A DNA stretch of 52,581 bases from Cyanobacteria bacterium PR.3.49. GTDB lineage: Bacteria > Cyanobacteriota > Vampirovibrionia > Obscuribacterales > Obscuribacteraceae. Location of the stretch: NCBI GenBank assembly GCA_013997645.1, contig PNKB01000011.1:1-52581 (forward strand), given 5' to 3'. This document shows positions 25,207 to 33,900 of the stretch, piece after piece. Position numbers and translations under genes: made by a program. The notes below the pieces were generated by a model. It was not told the DNA's origin. It made no database searches and was given only the letters and a program-made list of their open reading frames with translations. The first letter of the stretch is position 1, and each line of letters begins with the position of its first letter.

Positions 25207-25962
25207 TTATAGTCCGGCTTGTTTGCGCCAGATGTTGATGGCGTCGACGTGGCTCGAGAAAGCGATGTCGGTCGGCAACTGATCCAGCGGGAAGACGCGC
25301 GCTTCCAGAGCATCGCTGCCCGGGCTCGGCGTTTGATCAATCGGCTTGGCGGCGAAGAAGAGCAGCACCTGAGCCGGAGCCGCGTACGTGTGAACGAGGC
25401 GTTCGACCTCGATCTTCACGTTTGCTTCTTCTCCCGATTCGCGGGCAGCGCCTTGCTCGGGCGTCTCACCGACTTCCATGAAGCCGGCGGGCAGGCACCA
25501 CATGCCCTTCTTGGGTTCGACGCCGCGCTTCACGAGCACGATGCCGCCGTTCACATGAGGAATGACCGCAGCCGCGACCGGCAGCGGATTGTTCCAGTAG
25601 ACGAACTGGCAGTGCGTGCAGGCAAGACGCTTCTTCTCGTCGATCTCGCGCTCGACAAGCGGGCTGCGACAGTGCGGGCAGTGCTTATACTGCGGGCGCG
25701 AGGTCTTCAGCGCTTCGAAATCCGCCTTCGCCTTCTTTGACTTGGCGCGCTTGTCAGCGAGGCTCATGCCGAAGCCGAAAACCAGTGACAATGCGAAGAT
25801 ATCGAACGTTTTCACGCCATGGATTTCCGGCACGAACAGCGAGGTGATCGCCGAGCCGAACATGACAATCAGCGCCAGCCAGCCGATTTTTTCATACCGT
25901 TGCAGCATGAAACCGGAGGCGAGAGCACCGACGAAACTTACGAGCAGAACTAGACCACTCAT
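25207..25962 (-). CDS. Membrane-anchored Nudix hydrolase with zinc ribbon
   Basis: A 251-residue protein in three parts. Residues 1-75 hold two or three membrane helices containing LFVPEIHG and LVFGFGMSLADKR. Residues 92-120 are a zinc ribbon (CPHCRSPL...CTHCQFVYW), as in NudC-type NADH pyrophosphatases. The Nudix domain follows, with box GFMEVGETPEQGAARESGEEANV; the canonical late Gly is Asn. The membrane part is clearly related to the small protein encoded just upstream at 26073. Substrates could be NADH, ADP-ribose or another dinucleotide. Shine-Dalgarno GGAGA precedes ATG 25962. Confidence 0.85.
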   Translation of the reverse strand: MSGLVLLVSFVGALASGFMLQRYEKIGWLALIVMFGSAITSLFVPEIHGVKTFDIFALSLVFGFGMSLADKRAKSKKAKADFEALKTSRPQYKHCPHCRSPLVEREIDEKKRLACTHCQFVYWNNPLPVAAAVIPHVNGGIVLVKRGVEPKKGMWCLPAGFMEVGETPEQGAARESGEEANVKIEVERLVHTYAAPAQVLLFFAAKPIDQTPSPGSDALEARVFPLDQLPTDIAFSSHVDAINIWRKQAGL

Positions 25963-26072
25963 GGGTATTCTCCATTTCCAGAAGCGGGTAAGCGCTTCTT
26001 GAATCAGTGACTGATGTGAGAGAAGCAGGCCGGGAGCCGGCCTGCTTCGAATTGAGCAACGAACTCTTTGAC

Positions 26073-26345
26073 TTAGGCGTGGTAGCCGGTCCGGCGAGCC
26101 CAGGCGCGAGCGGCGGCGCGCATCTTCTGCTTGTAGATGATGCTGGCGCCGAAGCCGATGCCGAAGAAGACGCCGAACAGGTAGATGACCTGGAAGCCGA
26201 AGACCGCCGGCACGAAGAGTGCCAGCAGGGCCGTTGCGGTCATGCCGCCAGCAGCGAAGATCGCGGTCGTCTCGTACTTGCGCTGCAGCTGGTAGCCGAG
26301 CACGATGGTGACGAGGGCGACGATTGCGGGAATGAGGCTGCTCAT
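26073..26345 (-). CDS. Small membrane protein related to the Nudix anchor
   Basis: A 90-residue protein with three hydrophobic segments, VLGYQLQRKYE after the first, LLALFVPAVFGF in the middle and GVFFGIGFGASIIYKQK at the third. The pattern G-x-x-LQR-x-YE...LFVP...FGIGFG matches the N-terminal domain of the Nudix protein at 25207, suggesting hetero-oligomers or a shared membrane scaffold. AAAGGA lies about eight bases before ATG 26345. The function is unknown. Confidence 0.75.
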   Translation of the reverse strand: MSSLIPAIVALVTIVLGYQLQRKYETTAIFAAGGMTATALLALFVPAVFGFQVIYLFGVFFGIGFGASIIYKQKMRAAARAWARRTGYHA

Positions 26346-26417
26346 GGTGTGTCCTTTCCTGGCTCCATGGCTTGGAGCATTAGGGGGGAGTTCGAGTTTG
26401 GCGTGATCGCAGGCGAC

Positions 26418-26831
26418 TTAGTCGACCTGCTTAGCAGCGAGAGCTTGAGCTTCTTCCAACTCACGCCGGATGAGAGCGGCGAAGTTGGGCTTTTGCGTGT
26501 ACCACCGAGGTTCGTGCGTGAGCGCTTCTTGCAGAAGGGGAACAGCAGACTTGCCGTCACCTTTTGCCATGCGCGCACGTGCGAGACCTTCGAGCGATTC
26601 GGAAAGCTGAAATGCATCCTGGGAGATTCGCGCCTGAGCGAGAGCCTGACCATATTGCCACTGTCCGTCATCGGCATTGCCGCAGGACAGAGCGAGCGCA
26701 CCCTTGCGCAGAAACGTTTCGCATTTGTCGGCGGATTGGCGTTGAGCGCGTGACGGTCCGGATGCATTGAGCGTGAAGATTGAGAACAGCAGAGCTGCTC
26801 CAATCAAGATGAGTACGAGCGTGAGTGACAT
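26418..26831 (-). CDS. Membrane-anchored TPR-like protein
   Basis: A 137-residue protein: an N-terminal membrane helix (SLTLVLILIGAALLFSIFTL), then helical TPR-type repeats (ADKCETFLRKGALAL..., SLEGLARARMAKGDGKSAVPLLQEAL). ATG 26831 has AAAGGA about seven bases upstream. It is the first gene of the seven-gene minus-strand cluster, so the promoter should lie just upstream of it. It probably scaffolds other cluster products. Confidence 0.72.
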   Translation of the reverse strand: MSLTLVLILIGAALLFSIFTLNASGPSRAQRQSADKCETFLRKGALALSCGNADDGQWQYGQALAQARISQDAFQLSESLEGLARARMAKGDGKSAVPLLQEALTHEPRWYTQKPNFAALIRRELEEAQALAAKQVD

Positions 26832-27756
26832 ACGCGTTCCTTTGACTATGAAGAAACCGCAGTCGAACGAGGTTGATGCCGTCAGGGGTGACACCGGATG
26901 TGACACCACTAACTTTCATCAGCCCGGCGCGATTGCGATGCTGATCTAAACGCTGGAGAGCGCAAGATCGAGAGCGAAGGTGAAAACAGGCTTTAGGACG
27001 TGCGTTGATTGAGAGGGAAGATTTGGAAAAAAAGGAACTTCGACACGCTAGACCAAATAAGGCAGCTATATCAACAATTCAAGACAGATGAGCAGATGTT
27101 CTTCTGGCCTAGCTGTAATAACGGGCGCGCGAGAACTGTCAAGTGGAATGAGGGGCTGGATGGCAAGTGGTGGCGTTAATTGCGTGAGTGACTAATTGCA
27201 ACCCGGGCATTATCAATTTGCCGAAAACGATTGTCTTTCCGCTGTTTTGGTGTGCTTGACAATGGCGCCTTGGTGCGCGAAGCCAGAAATTCACTCCGCT
27301 CGCCGCGCTATTGACTGAGAGTGCTTGAAAACCGGAATGTCAGGAGGCTTCGGGCAGTGATCGGATCTCTGAGATGTATTGCTAAATAAGCGTTTTGAAA
27401 AACTAATCAAGACAATAAAGCAAATGCATTTAAGTCATGACAACCGGGCGCGCGCCCGCCTGTTTATCTAGATTCACGTCTTTTCAACAAGTAACAGTTG
27501 ATTACGCATTTCACTCCTCGCTAAGTTTTCTTGTTCGTTTTTCTCATTTCTTTGCCTCAGTTCTCTTTGCACTAAATACCGGTTCACTCCACCCTTGCAC
27601 CTGACTTTCATCTCTCGCCAAACGAGGGGTAGCAGGCCTGTGGTGTTGTATTTGGTGCGTCATGAAGATGTCTGAGCTGTCGCATTGTTCGCCTCAAGTT
27701 TCCGTAATGACTGTCGCAATTTCGACAGTTCGAATAATCCTCGAAGGAGGTCTAAC
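26832..27756. other. Long intergenic stretch between divergent genes
   Basis: About 925 bases with no supported gene. It should hold promoters for the minus-strand cluster and for the plus-strand M48 gene. A perfect 12-bp palindrome GGGCGCGCGCCC lies at 27446-27457. A leader hairpin ACTGTCG (27710-27716) with CGACAGT (27723-27729) sits just before the M48 ribosome-binding site and could modulate translation. Confidence 0.4.
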
Positions 27757-28791
27757 ATGGCACGACATCCTGTGCTCGGCCCTGATGAGGTCACAAAAGC
27801 TGCGCGTGCGCAGTTGATTTGGACCTGGGCCAAAACAATCTTTGGCTACCTGATGATGGGCGGTCTCGTACTCGCCGCTCTGGTGGCTGTCAATTTCCAA
27901 TACACGGTCGGCTTCGGCATCCTCTGGTGCTTGCTTCCGGTCGTGATGTGGTGGTTCAGTGCGGACATCGCTCTGAAGCTCCAGAAAGCGGTTCCCGTTG
28001 ATCCGTCCAAGCCGGAAGATCAGCGCCTGATCGCTATCGTCGACAAGGTGTTCCCCAAGAGCGGCTTGAAGTTCAAGCCCAAGGTATACATCGCCGACAA
28101 CCCGCTGCCCAACGCCTTCGCCACCGGCCCGATTCACCGCAAGGCGGTCGTGGCTGCAACGAAGGGGCTCTTCCAGTGCGGCATGACCGACGACGAAATC
28201 GAAGCGGTCTTCGCCCACGAGCTCGGGCACGTGAAGAACTACGACGTGGGCATCAACTCGCTCATCTCGGTTCTTTCTTCGCTCTTCTTCCTGATCTCCG
28301 ATCAGGCGGTGCGCGCCCTCATCGGCGGCATCCGCATCTTCAAGCGCGACTTCGGTTTTCAGACCGGGCGCAAGAAGGGCTTCATCACGGGCATCCTCGA
28401 GTGGGTGCTCATGTACGCCGTTTTCTGGCTGACCGGCCAGGTGACGCGCGTTATCCAGCTTTTCGTCGTGCGCTCGCGTGAATCCGGCGCCGACGCTACC
28501 GGGTCGCTCATGACCCTCAAGCCGTGCGATCTCTCGATGGCGCTCCAAAAGCTGGTTGCGTACGTCGAGAAGAACCGGCCCAGGGGTCGCGATGCGGAAA
28601 TCTTCCGGGTGTTCCGCCCGATGATGACCATCGACCCGCTCTTCGACGCGCTGACGCCGGACCCGAAGCCTGTGGGCATCTGGGGCCGCATCAAGGCGTT
28701 CTGGAAGTATCTGCAGCTCACGCACCCGCCGGTTTCCGAGCGGATTGCCGAGCTGGAGAAGATGAACGGCGGCGCCTGCCCCCGTCTCTAA
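27757..28791 (+). CDS. M48-family (HtpX/Ste24-like) membrane zinc metalloprotease
   Basis: A 344-residue membrane protease. Two helices occupy about residues 28-72. The zinc motif HELGH has H154, E155 and H158, and the third ligand is E242 in RESGADA. Further hydrophobic segments lie at about 166-190 and 215-235. HtpX-type enzymes degrade misfolded membrane proteins, with the active site on the cytoplasmic side. The substrate-binding NAFATG block precedes the zinc motif, as in the family. AAGGAGG lies seven bases before ATG 27757. It is GC-rich at third positions. It is more likely general membrane quality control than part of a local pathway. Confidence 0.92.
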   Translation: MARHPVLGPDEVTKAARAQLIWTWAKTIFGYLMMGGLVLAALVAVNFQYTVGFGILWCLLPVVMWWFSADIALKLQKAVPVDPSKPEDQRLIAIVDKVFPKSGLKFKPKVYIADNPLPNAFATGPIHRKAVVAATKGLFQCGMTDDEIEAVFAHELGHVKNYDVGINSLISVLSSLFFLISDQAVRALIGGIRIFKRDFGFQTGRKKGFITGILEWVLMYAVFWLTGQVTRVIQLFVVRSRESGADATGSLMTLKPCDLSMALQKLVAYVEKNRPRGRDAEIFRVFRPMMTIDPLFDALTPDPKPVGIWGRIKAFWKYLQLTHPPVSERIAELEKMNGGACPRL

Positions 28792-29096
28792 TCTCGAAGA
28801 CGGGCAGTGATGCTCGTCAAATCTCGAAACCAGCATCATAACCGGTTTCACATGACAGCTCAGCATCTCTTGCAGCGCACTATCTGCGTCAATGCTGGGG
28901 TGAGAAAACGCGGCTGCGGTGCTCGCAAATCAAGCTAGAACCGGCTTGTTTGCGGCATTGCAGTCTGAGAGAAAACGAATATTCACGCTTCATGCAAATT
29001 CTGCGCGCGTCCATCTCGGCGCGCGTCACACCTACATGAAGCCGGCGGCACGGTGGAGAACCGCATGCGCGCCGGCATCCCAATGGAGCATCAAAC
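28792..29096. other. Intergenic stretch with two hairpins
   Basis: GAAACC...GGTTTC pairs at about 28826-28849, and an imperfect stem GCAAATCAAGC / GCTTGTTTGC lies at about 28925-28953. Neither has a T tract, so they may be weak terminators or RNA processing sites. No gene is seen. Confidence 0.4.
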
Positions 29097-30185
29097 ATGA
29101 CTTCGAAAAACTCGAGCCGTTTGAATCTGCGCTCTTTTCTCGGGGTAATTCTGGTGGCCGGGCTCGCCTTCACCCTTTCCGGGTGCAAGGACGAATCGGA
29201 GACCACGACCCAAAACCCGCCCAACACCACGGCACCGGCTCAACCGGCTGCACCAGCTTTGATCCGTACGGTCAAGCTGATGCCGCCTGAATCGGGCGAG
29301 AATCAGCGAATCTTTAAGAAAACTCCCGATGGTACCCTCGTTGAGATGACCATCGACTACCGGGACGGACGGCTGGAAACCTTCACTTTCCGCCCGGACG
29401 GCTCGGTCGTAACCAAGCAGGAGTTCTACCCCTACACGGGCGTGCTGAAAAGCACGATCGAATACGCCACTGACGGCGTCACGGTGACGAGCGAAAAGCT
29501 CAACCGCGGCACCGGCACGCTGGAGCTGACGCGCAAGCTGCTTGCCGACGGCACGACCGAAACCACGCGCTATCGCGTGGACGGCAAGCGTCTGCATTCC
29601 GTCACGCACTATCAGGCGGACGGCACGCTTGTGGACGGCACTTTCTATCGTCAGGATGGCACCACGCTCTGGGCAACTGCCAAGCGTCTGAACGCTTCCG
29701 AGACGGAAGTGAAGTTCTACAATGCGGCAGGCGCGGTGGAGAAGATTCGGGTGAGCAAGACCACCAGCGGTGGTTACAGCAACACTGTCGATTACACCAT
29801 CACCGCCCTGCGCGCCGATTCCACGATTGCCTACAAGCAGTCCTGGAGCGGCTACCAGAGCAGCTACTACCGCAGCATCACGCTGAAGACGGTGGAGGAG
29901 TTCGAAGCCGACGGCAAGACGTTGAAGCGCAAGTTGACGTTCAACTACAGCGGCTCAAGCGTCAGCGAAGCTGTCGACTACGAGAACGGCGTCAAGAAGA
30001 CGACGCGCACCTATCGCTGGGACGGCACTCTGGAAACAGAGAAGACCCACGACGCCACGGGTGCAGTCACTGCTACGGTCAGCCACACGGCGCAGGAAAA
30101 ACTGCGTGAGACTGTGGCTCCCGAACTGATCGCCGATCAGAGCAACGACGACCCGCTGTCCTTCCGCCCGGGCGACTTCCAGTAA
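29097..30185 (+). CDS. Lipoprotein with DG-type antiparallel repeats
   Basis: A 362-residue lipoprotein with lipobox LSGC (Cys30). After a Thr/Pro/Ala linker come many short strand repeats of the form x-DGT-x-x-x-T-x-Y-R-x-DG (for example LVDGTFYRQDGTTLWATAKR and TRTYRWDGTLETEKTHDATG). They resemble MORN/YwqK-like or wall-associated repeat proteins and predict an elongated beta structure in the periplasm or on the outer membrane. GGAG precedes ATG 29097. A strong terminator follows. The function is unknown; an envelope structural or adhesion role is possible. Confidence 0.82.
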   Translation: MTSKNSSRLNLRSFLGVILVAGLAFTLSGCKDESETTTQNPPNTTAPAQPAAPALIRTVKLMPPESGENQRIFKKTPDGTLVEMTIDYRDGRLETFTFRPDGSVVTKQEFYPYTGVLKSTIEYATDGVTVTSEKLNRGTGTLELTRKLLADGTTETTRYRVDGKRLHSVTHYQADGTLVDGTFYRQDGTTLWATAKRLNASETEVKFYNAAGAVEKIRVSKTTSGGYSNTVDYTITALRADSTIAYKQSWSGYQSSYYRSITLKTVEEFEADGKTLKRKLTFNYSGSSVSEAVDYENGVKKTTRTYRWDGTLETEKTHDATGAVTATVSHTAQEKLRETVAPELIADQSNDDPLSFRPGDFQ

Positions 30186-30198
30186 CGCTCGCATCCAA

Positions 30199-30233
30199 GC
30201 AGGGGAGTCAATCCTGGCTCCCCTGCCCCTTAT
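30199..30233 (+). terminator. Rho-independent terminator
   Basis: Perfect 9-bp stem GCAGGGGAG (30199-30207) with CTCCCCTGC (30218-30226), followed by CCCTTATT. It ends the lipoprotein transcript. A second smaller hairpin, TTCCGAT/ATCGGAA (30240-30260), followed by ATTTT, may act as backup. Confidence 0.85.
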
Positions 30234-30340
30234 TCGCAATTCCGATGAAATTTATCGGAAATTTTCGCGCGCCAGCGGAACGCCCAGTCGGCGTCCCGTG
30301 CTTTTGAGCCCTAGGCGCGCCTGTCTCTATGGAGAACACC

Positions 30341-32137
30341 ATGACCGTACGCAAGAAATGGGGTCTGACGATCACCATCGCCGGACTCGCAGCACTAGTC
30401 TGCTTTTTCTTTGCTCCCGATCATCTCAACCCGTTCAGCCGCACCGTTGCACTCCAGGGCCACACGCCCTCGGTCGTCAACGAAGCCGAGCTGGTCAGCC
30501 ACGCCAATCCGGGCGACGTGCAAACCGTCGTCATCGGCCTGGCGCTGAAAAACGAAGCGGACCTCGAGAAACTGATCGACGAGCAGGACGATCCCAACTC
30601 GCCGAACTATCAGAAATACCTGACCACCGACGAGTTCAAGGCTACCTATTCGCCTGACCAGGCGGATGTCGACGCGGTGACCACGTGGGCTACCGGCGCC
30701 GGCTTGACCGTCGTCGATGTCAGCGACAACCGCACCCTCATCGAAATCGAAGGCACGACCGAGCAATTCGAGAAGGCCTTCCAGGTGAAACTCAACCGCT
30801 ACCGGCTCCAGCGCGCTGGCGCCACCGGCGGTACCACCGAGTTCACCAGCAACAACAGCGACCCGCGCATCCCGGCTCACCTGAAATCGGTCATCCAGTC
30901 GGTGATTGGTCTCAACACCGGAGCGCAGTTCGAGAGCCACATGCGTCTGGCTCCGTCGCAGCCTGTCAGCCATCTGAACATGCTGCAGTCGCGCGCCACC
31001 CCTTACGGCATCGGACCGCAGGACGTGGCCAATGTCTACAACTTCCCGAACGACAGCAACCGCAACGCCGCCAAGAAGTATTCCGGCGCCGGACGCAAGG
31101 TCGCCATCGCCACTGCTTACACCTACAACCAGTCGGACGTGGACGATTACTGGAAGCAGTACGGCATCACCCGCACCGGCACCATCCGCAACATCTACAT
31201 CAAGGGTCAGGCCACTCAGGCCGACACCGAAACGACGCTCGACCTCCAGCAGCTCGGTGCTGCTGCGCCCGGCGCCGACATCCTGATGTACATCGCCAAG
31301 GACCCTGCCTTTACCAAGTTCACCAAGGTTTTCAACCAGATCGTCGTCGACAACGAAGCCGACGTCGTCTCGGTGAGCTGGGGACTTTGCGAAGTCTGGA
31401 CCGGCTCGCGCCAGATGAAGACCGAACACAATATCTTCCTTCAGGCTGCCTCTCAGGGCATCGTCATCTTCGCCGCTGCCGGCGACGATGGTGCCTATGA
31501 CTGCCGCGGCATGAAGCAGGTTCAGCTCGCCGTCGACTACCCGTCTTCGGACCCTTACGTCACCGCGGTTGGTGGCACGGAACTCTTCCACCGTAATGGT
31601 CGCCGCACGTCTGAGAAGGCGTGGACCGGCACCGGCGGCGGCAAGTCGAGCGAGTACAAGCGCAAGACCTGGCAGGTCGGCGCGGGCATCCCGGCCGGCG
31701 ACGAGCGCGTCACCTCAGACGTCTCGATGGCTGCCGACCCGTACACCCCGTATTCCATCCTCTTCGAAGGCAAGTGGATTGCCTCGGGCGGCACCAGCAT
31801 CTCCGCTCCCAACTGGGCGGCGCTCTGGATCATGTCGACGGAAGCGGCGGGCAAGCGCATCGGCTCCGGCAATGCGCGCATCTACCGCATGGGCAACTCG
31901 GCCGATTACAGCAAGCTCTTCTACGACGTCACCCAGGGTGACAACGGAGACGGGCGTGGTCCGGGCTATTCCGCCGGCACCGGCTGGGATCACCCGACTG
32001 GATGGGGAGCGCCCAACGGCGTGAACATCCTCAACTGGCTGGTCACCGACGTCACCACTCGCAAGGCTGCTCCGGCAGTCGTTCAGCCCGGCGCGAACCC
32101 GGGCGACACTGTCCTTCCCTCGCCGGACGGACAGTAA
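30341..32137 (+). CDS. Sedolisin-family (S53) pro-peptidase
   Basis: A 598-residue secreted serine-carboxyl peptidase. An N-terminal membrane/signal segment (ITIAGLAALVCFFFAP) is followed by the pro-kumamolisin activation domain (about 50-200: NPNSPNYQKYLTTDEFKATYSP, with D in place of the first N) and the catalytic domain. Catalytic E297 and D301 lie in TETTLDL, the Asp/oxyanion region near VVSVSWG, and the nucleophile is S486 in GGTSISAPNWA. The calcium site is visible as DVTQGDNGDG...GYSAGTGWDHPTGWG. ATG 30341 has GGAG six bases upstream. Sedolisins are active at acid pH, so it may act outside the cell in acidic niches. It is a single-gene transcript. Confidence 0.95.
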   Translation: MTVRKKWGLTITIAGLAALVCFFFAPDHLNPFSRTVALQGHTPSVVNEAELVSHANPGDVQTVVIGLALKNEADLEKLIDEQDDPNSPNYQKYLTTDEFKATYSPDQADVDAVTTWATGAGLTVVDVSDNRTLIEIEGTTEQFEKAFQVKLNRYRLQRAGATGGTTEFTSNNSDPRIPAHLKSVIQSVIGLNTGAQFESHMRLAPSQPVSHLNMLQSRATPYGIGPQDVANVYNFPNDSNRNAAKKYSGAGRKVAIATAYTYNQSDVDDYWKQYGITRTGTIRNIYIKGQATQADTETTLDLQQLGAAAPGADILMYIAKDPAFTKFTKVFNQIVVDNEADVVSVSWGLCEVWTGSRQMKTEHNIFLQAASQGIVIFAAAGDDGAYDCRGMKQVQLAVDYPSSDPYVTAVGGTELFHRNGRRTSEKAWTGTGGGKSSEYKRKTWQVGAGIPAGDERVTSDVSMAADPYTPYSILFEGKWIASGGTSISAPNWAALWIMSTEAAGKRIGSGNARIYRMGNSADYSKLFYDVTQGDNGDGRGPGYSAGTGWDHPTGWGAPNGVNILNWLVTDVTTRKAAPAVVQPGANPGDTVLPSPDGQ

Positions 32138-32176
32138 GCAGTTCGTTTTCTTTCCAGAAATCAAAGTGCGGCGAAG

Positions 32177-32231
32177 GCCCCCGGACGTGTGAAAACCCGC
32201 TCAACGCGTGGGATTCATGCCACCCGGGGGC
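32177..32231 (+). terminator. GC-rich inverted repeat, possible terminator
   Basis: GCCCCCGG (32177-32184) pairs with CCGGGGGC (32224-32231) across a 39-base loop, after the sedolisin stop and before the DUF218 gene. There is only a weak T-rich tail, so termination may be partial. Confidence 0.45.
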
Positions 32232-32265
32232 TCTCGCTTGCCAAATTGGAAACGTTGGAAAAAAT

Positions 32266-32895
32266 ATGTCGACCCAAAAATACAGCTACAAGGTCGCCGT
32301 CGTTCTCGGCAGCGGCTTGAAGCCTGATGGCAGCGCTACTCCGGTCACGGAAATGCGCGCTCGTGCCGCGGCTCGATTGATTGCAAAAAAGGGGCAGATG
32401 AAAGTCATCTGCTCGGGCTCACGTCCGCCCGACGACAAAGGCACGCATGGCAAGACCGAAGCAAAGGTCATGGCCGAAATCATCGCTTCGGAAGGCATTG
32501 CGGCCAGCCGCCTCCTTCTGGAAGACCAGTCCTTCGACACTCTGGGCAACGCCATCTTCACGGTGGATCGTTTTCTCAAGGGCAAGAAGGGCGGCACGCT
32601 TTATGTGGTGACATCACCTTTTCACATGGAACGCGCGCTGTACCTTTTCAGGCACGCGCTTGGCTCCGGGTGGACGGTGGTTGCCTATGAAGCGCCGGAA
32701 TGGTCGAGCGAAACGCGGCAAGGCGGTGCGGCTGCGGCTCTTGTGCGGGCAGAGCAATTCTGCTCCGGCACTGAGAAGGGCGATATCGACGCGCTCAGGA
32801 AGAAGCTCTTCGAGCTGATTCCGGCTTACGTCGGTCGTCCGCACCAGACGAAGAGGGCGCCCCGCAAGGCTTCCGCTTCGAAGAAGATCGCGTGA
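32266..32895 (+). CDS. DUF218 (YdcF/SanA-like) protein
   Basis: A 209-residue cytoplasmic protein with the DUF218 pattern: VAVVLGSGLKPDG at the start, R-x-x-AAARLI, VICSGSRPPDD, TEAKVMAEIIASEGI, LLLEDQSFDTLGNAIFTVDRF and VVTSPFHMERALYLF. Members such as E. coli YdcF bind S-adenosylmethionine, and others act in envelope barrier function; the activity is undefined. No membrane anchor is present, unlike SanA. A Lys/Arg/Ala-rich tail ends the protein. ATG 32266 has only a weak GGAAAA site. Confidence 0.88.
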   Translation: MSTQKYSYKVAVVLGSGLKPDGSATPVTEMRARAAARLIAKKGQMKVICSGSRPPDDKGTHGKTEAKVMAEIIASEGIAASRLLLEDQSFDTLGNAIFTVDRFLKGKKGGTLYVVTSPFHMERALYLFRHALGSGWTVVAYEAPEWSSETRQGGAAAALVRAEQFCSGTEKGDIDALRKKLFELIPAYVGRPHQTKRAPRKASASKKIA

Positions 32896-33408
32896 TCTGA
32901 ATTGCAAGTGACTACCGTAAGGCTTTCACTTGCCGGAGATAGCTGGGGAATGCACAAGCTTTCGGGAAACAATCCCTGAGCTTGCTGCATTCTTCCAGCT
33001 TCTTCGTTTAAACCCTTTGTATACTATCGAATGTAGCATACCTCTTTTTCCCCGCGTCAAGCCATGAGTCAATCGCTCGGCTTGTATGAATTTCAATCAC
33101 ACATTCTCGATTTCCTGTTCTATCAAGCGTTCAGATTTTTTCAAATTTCTCTGAATCGATGAAGGTTGAAAAACTCCACAGAATGGCTGTTTAGCGTTGG
33201 CATTTTCTTTGCGACTAGGCTCGAAAGTATTGCGATGCATGCTGGTGCGGCTTTGCAGCCTCATGGGCGTTCAGAAAAATTCAAAAAATTCTGAACGCCT
33301 AGCGATCAAATTTGAGAGACGTTCGAGTTCTGGAAATGGAAAAACGCCACCGCAACCAGACTTGCACGCCAATTGCACTGGGGCGGTTTTATTCTCAAAC
33401 AAACGCCG
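32896..33408. other. Intergenic stretch holding the recurring ACTAT element
   Basis: No supported gene. It contains element copy 2 at 33023-33040, preceded by TTTAAACCC. It also has a pair of near-identical 11-mers, GCGTTCAGAAA (about 33267) and its inverted partner TCTGAACGCC (about 33290), forming a hairpin with TTC/GAA-rich sides. Confidence 0.4.
33023..33040. promoter_or_regulatory. Recurring ACTAT-N3-ATGTAG intergenic element, copy 2
   Basis: ACTATCGAATGTAGCATA differs from copy 1 (284-301) at only three central positions, and both follow a TTTAA-rich tract by a similar distance. A related sequence is at 52556. The conserved spacing suggests a promoter or a dedicated binding site. Confidence 0.4.
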
Positions 33409-33900
33409 ATGCGGCGGTTGGCTGAGGATGTGAGGTCGAGAACAACAGTGGCAAATTCAAATCCGGAAGATTTTCGCGCTGCAAACTTTCGCACAGAAGG
33501 TGATCGCAAAGAAACGAATCGCACAGAAATAAACCACGCGGATGAAAAGCTCGATATTTTGAGTCAGGTGCGAATTGAAACATTCGCAGAGCCTGAAAAA
33601 CTGCCGAGAGAATTTACGCAAGTCTATCCACCCGCTTATCCGAACCTGGTTCCGGAAAGAGTTAGCACCGGCGATAAATTCATTATGTACGGCGTCAATT
33701 CGCTTGCATTTGCACATTTTGTCAGAATAGGTGCAGAAGTATTTACAAGCCGACCGCAGGTAAAAGCGGCCGCTTTCATGTTTGGCGCGGCGTGGGGCGG
33801 CATCAACGGCAGTTACATGCTCAAAGGAAGAGAAGCTGAATTGCTATCCAAGCGCCAAATCGGCTCGTCGACTCGCCAGATCAGCTCATCGACACCATAG
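33409..33900 (+). CDS. Small protein of unknown function ending in a tandem repeat
   Basis: A 163-residue protein. The N-terminal half is polar and charged (RTEGDRKETNRTEINHADEK); the second half has two moderately hydrophobic segments (GVNSLAFAHFVRIGAEVF and VKAAAFMFGAAWGGING), perhaps a membrane hairpin. The last residues (QIGSSTRQISSSTP) are encoded by the first two units of a 21-bp tandem repeat, and the stop lies at a unit junction. The start is uncertain: ATG 33409 is used, but TTG 33373 or GTG 33448 are possible. No family was recognised. Confidence 0.55.
   Translation: MRRLAEDVRSRTTVANSNPEDFRAANFRTEGDRKETNRTEINHADEKLDILSQVRIETFAEPEKLPREFTQVYPPAYPNLVPERVSTGDKFIMYGVNSLAFAHFVRIGAEVFTSRPQVKAAAFMFGAAWGGINGSYMLKGREAELLSKRQIGSSTRQISSSTP

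Noticed and set aside
27694..28866. Minus-strand open frame (about 390 codons) opposite the M48 protease
   Set aside because: HELGH and related motifs fix the coding strand as plus. The antisense frame is rich in His/Arg/Asp/Glu, typical of an antisense shadow.
30395..31591. Long open frame on the minus strand (about 398 codons) opposite the sedolisin gene
   Set aside because: It mirrors the GC-rich third positions of the sedolisin gene, has a biased Val/Asp/Arg-rich composition and no domain. The plus strand carries clear S53 catalytic motifs.
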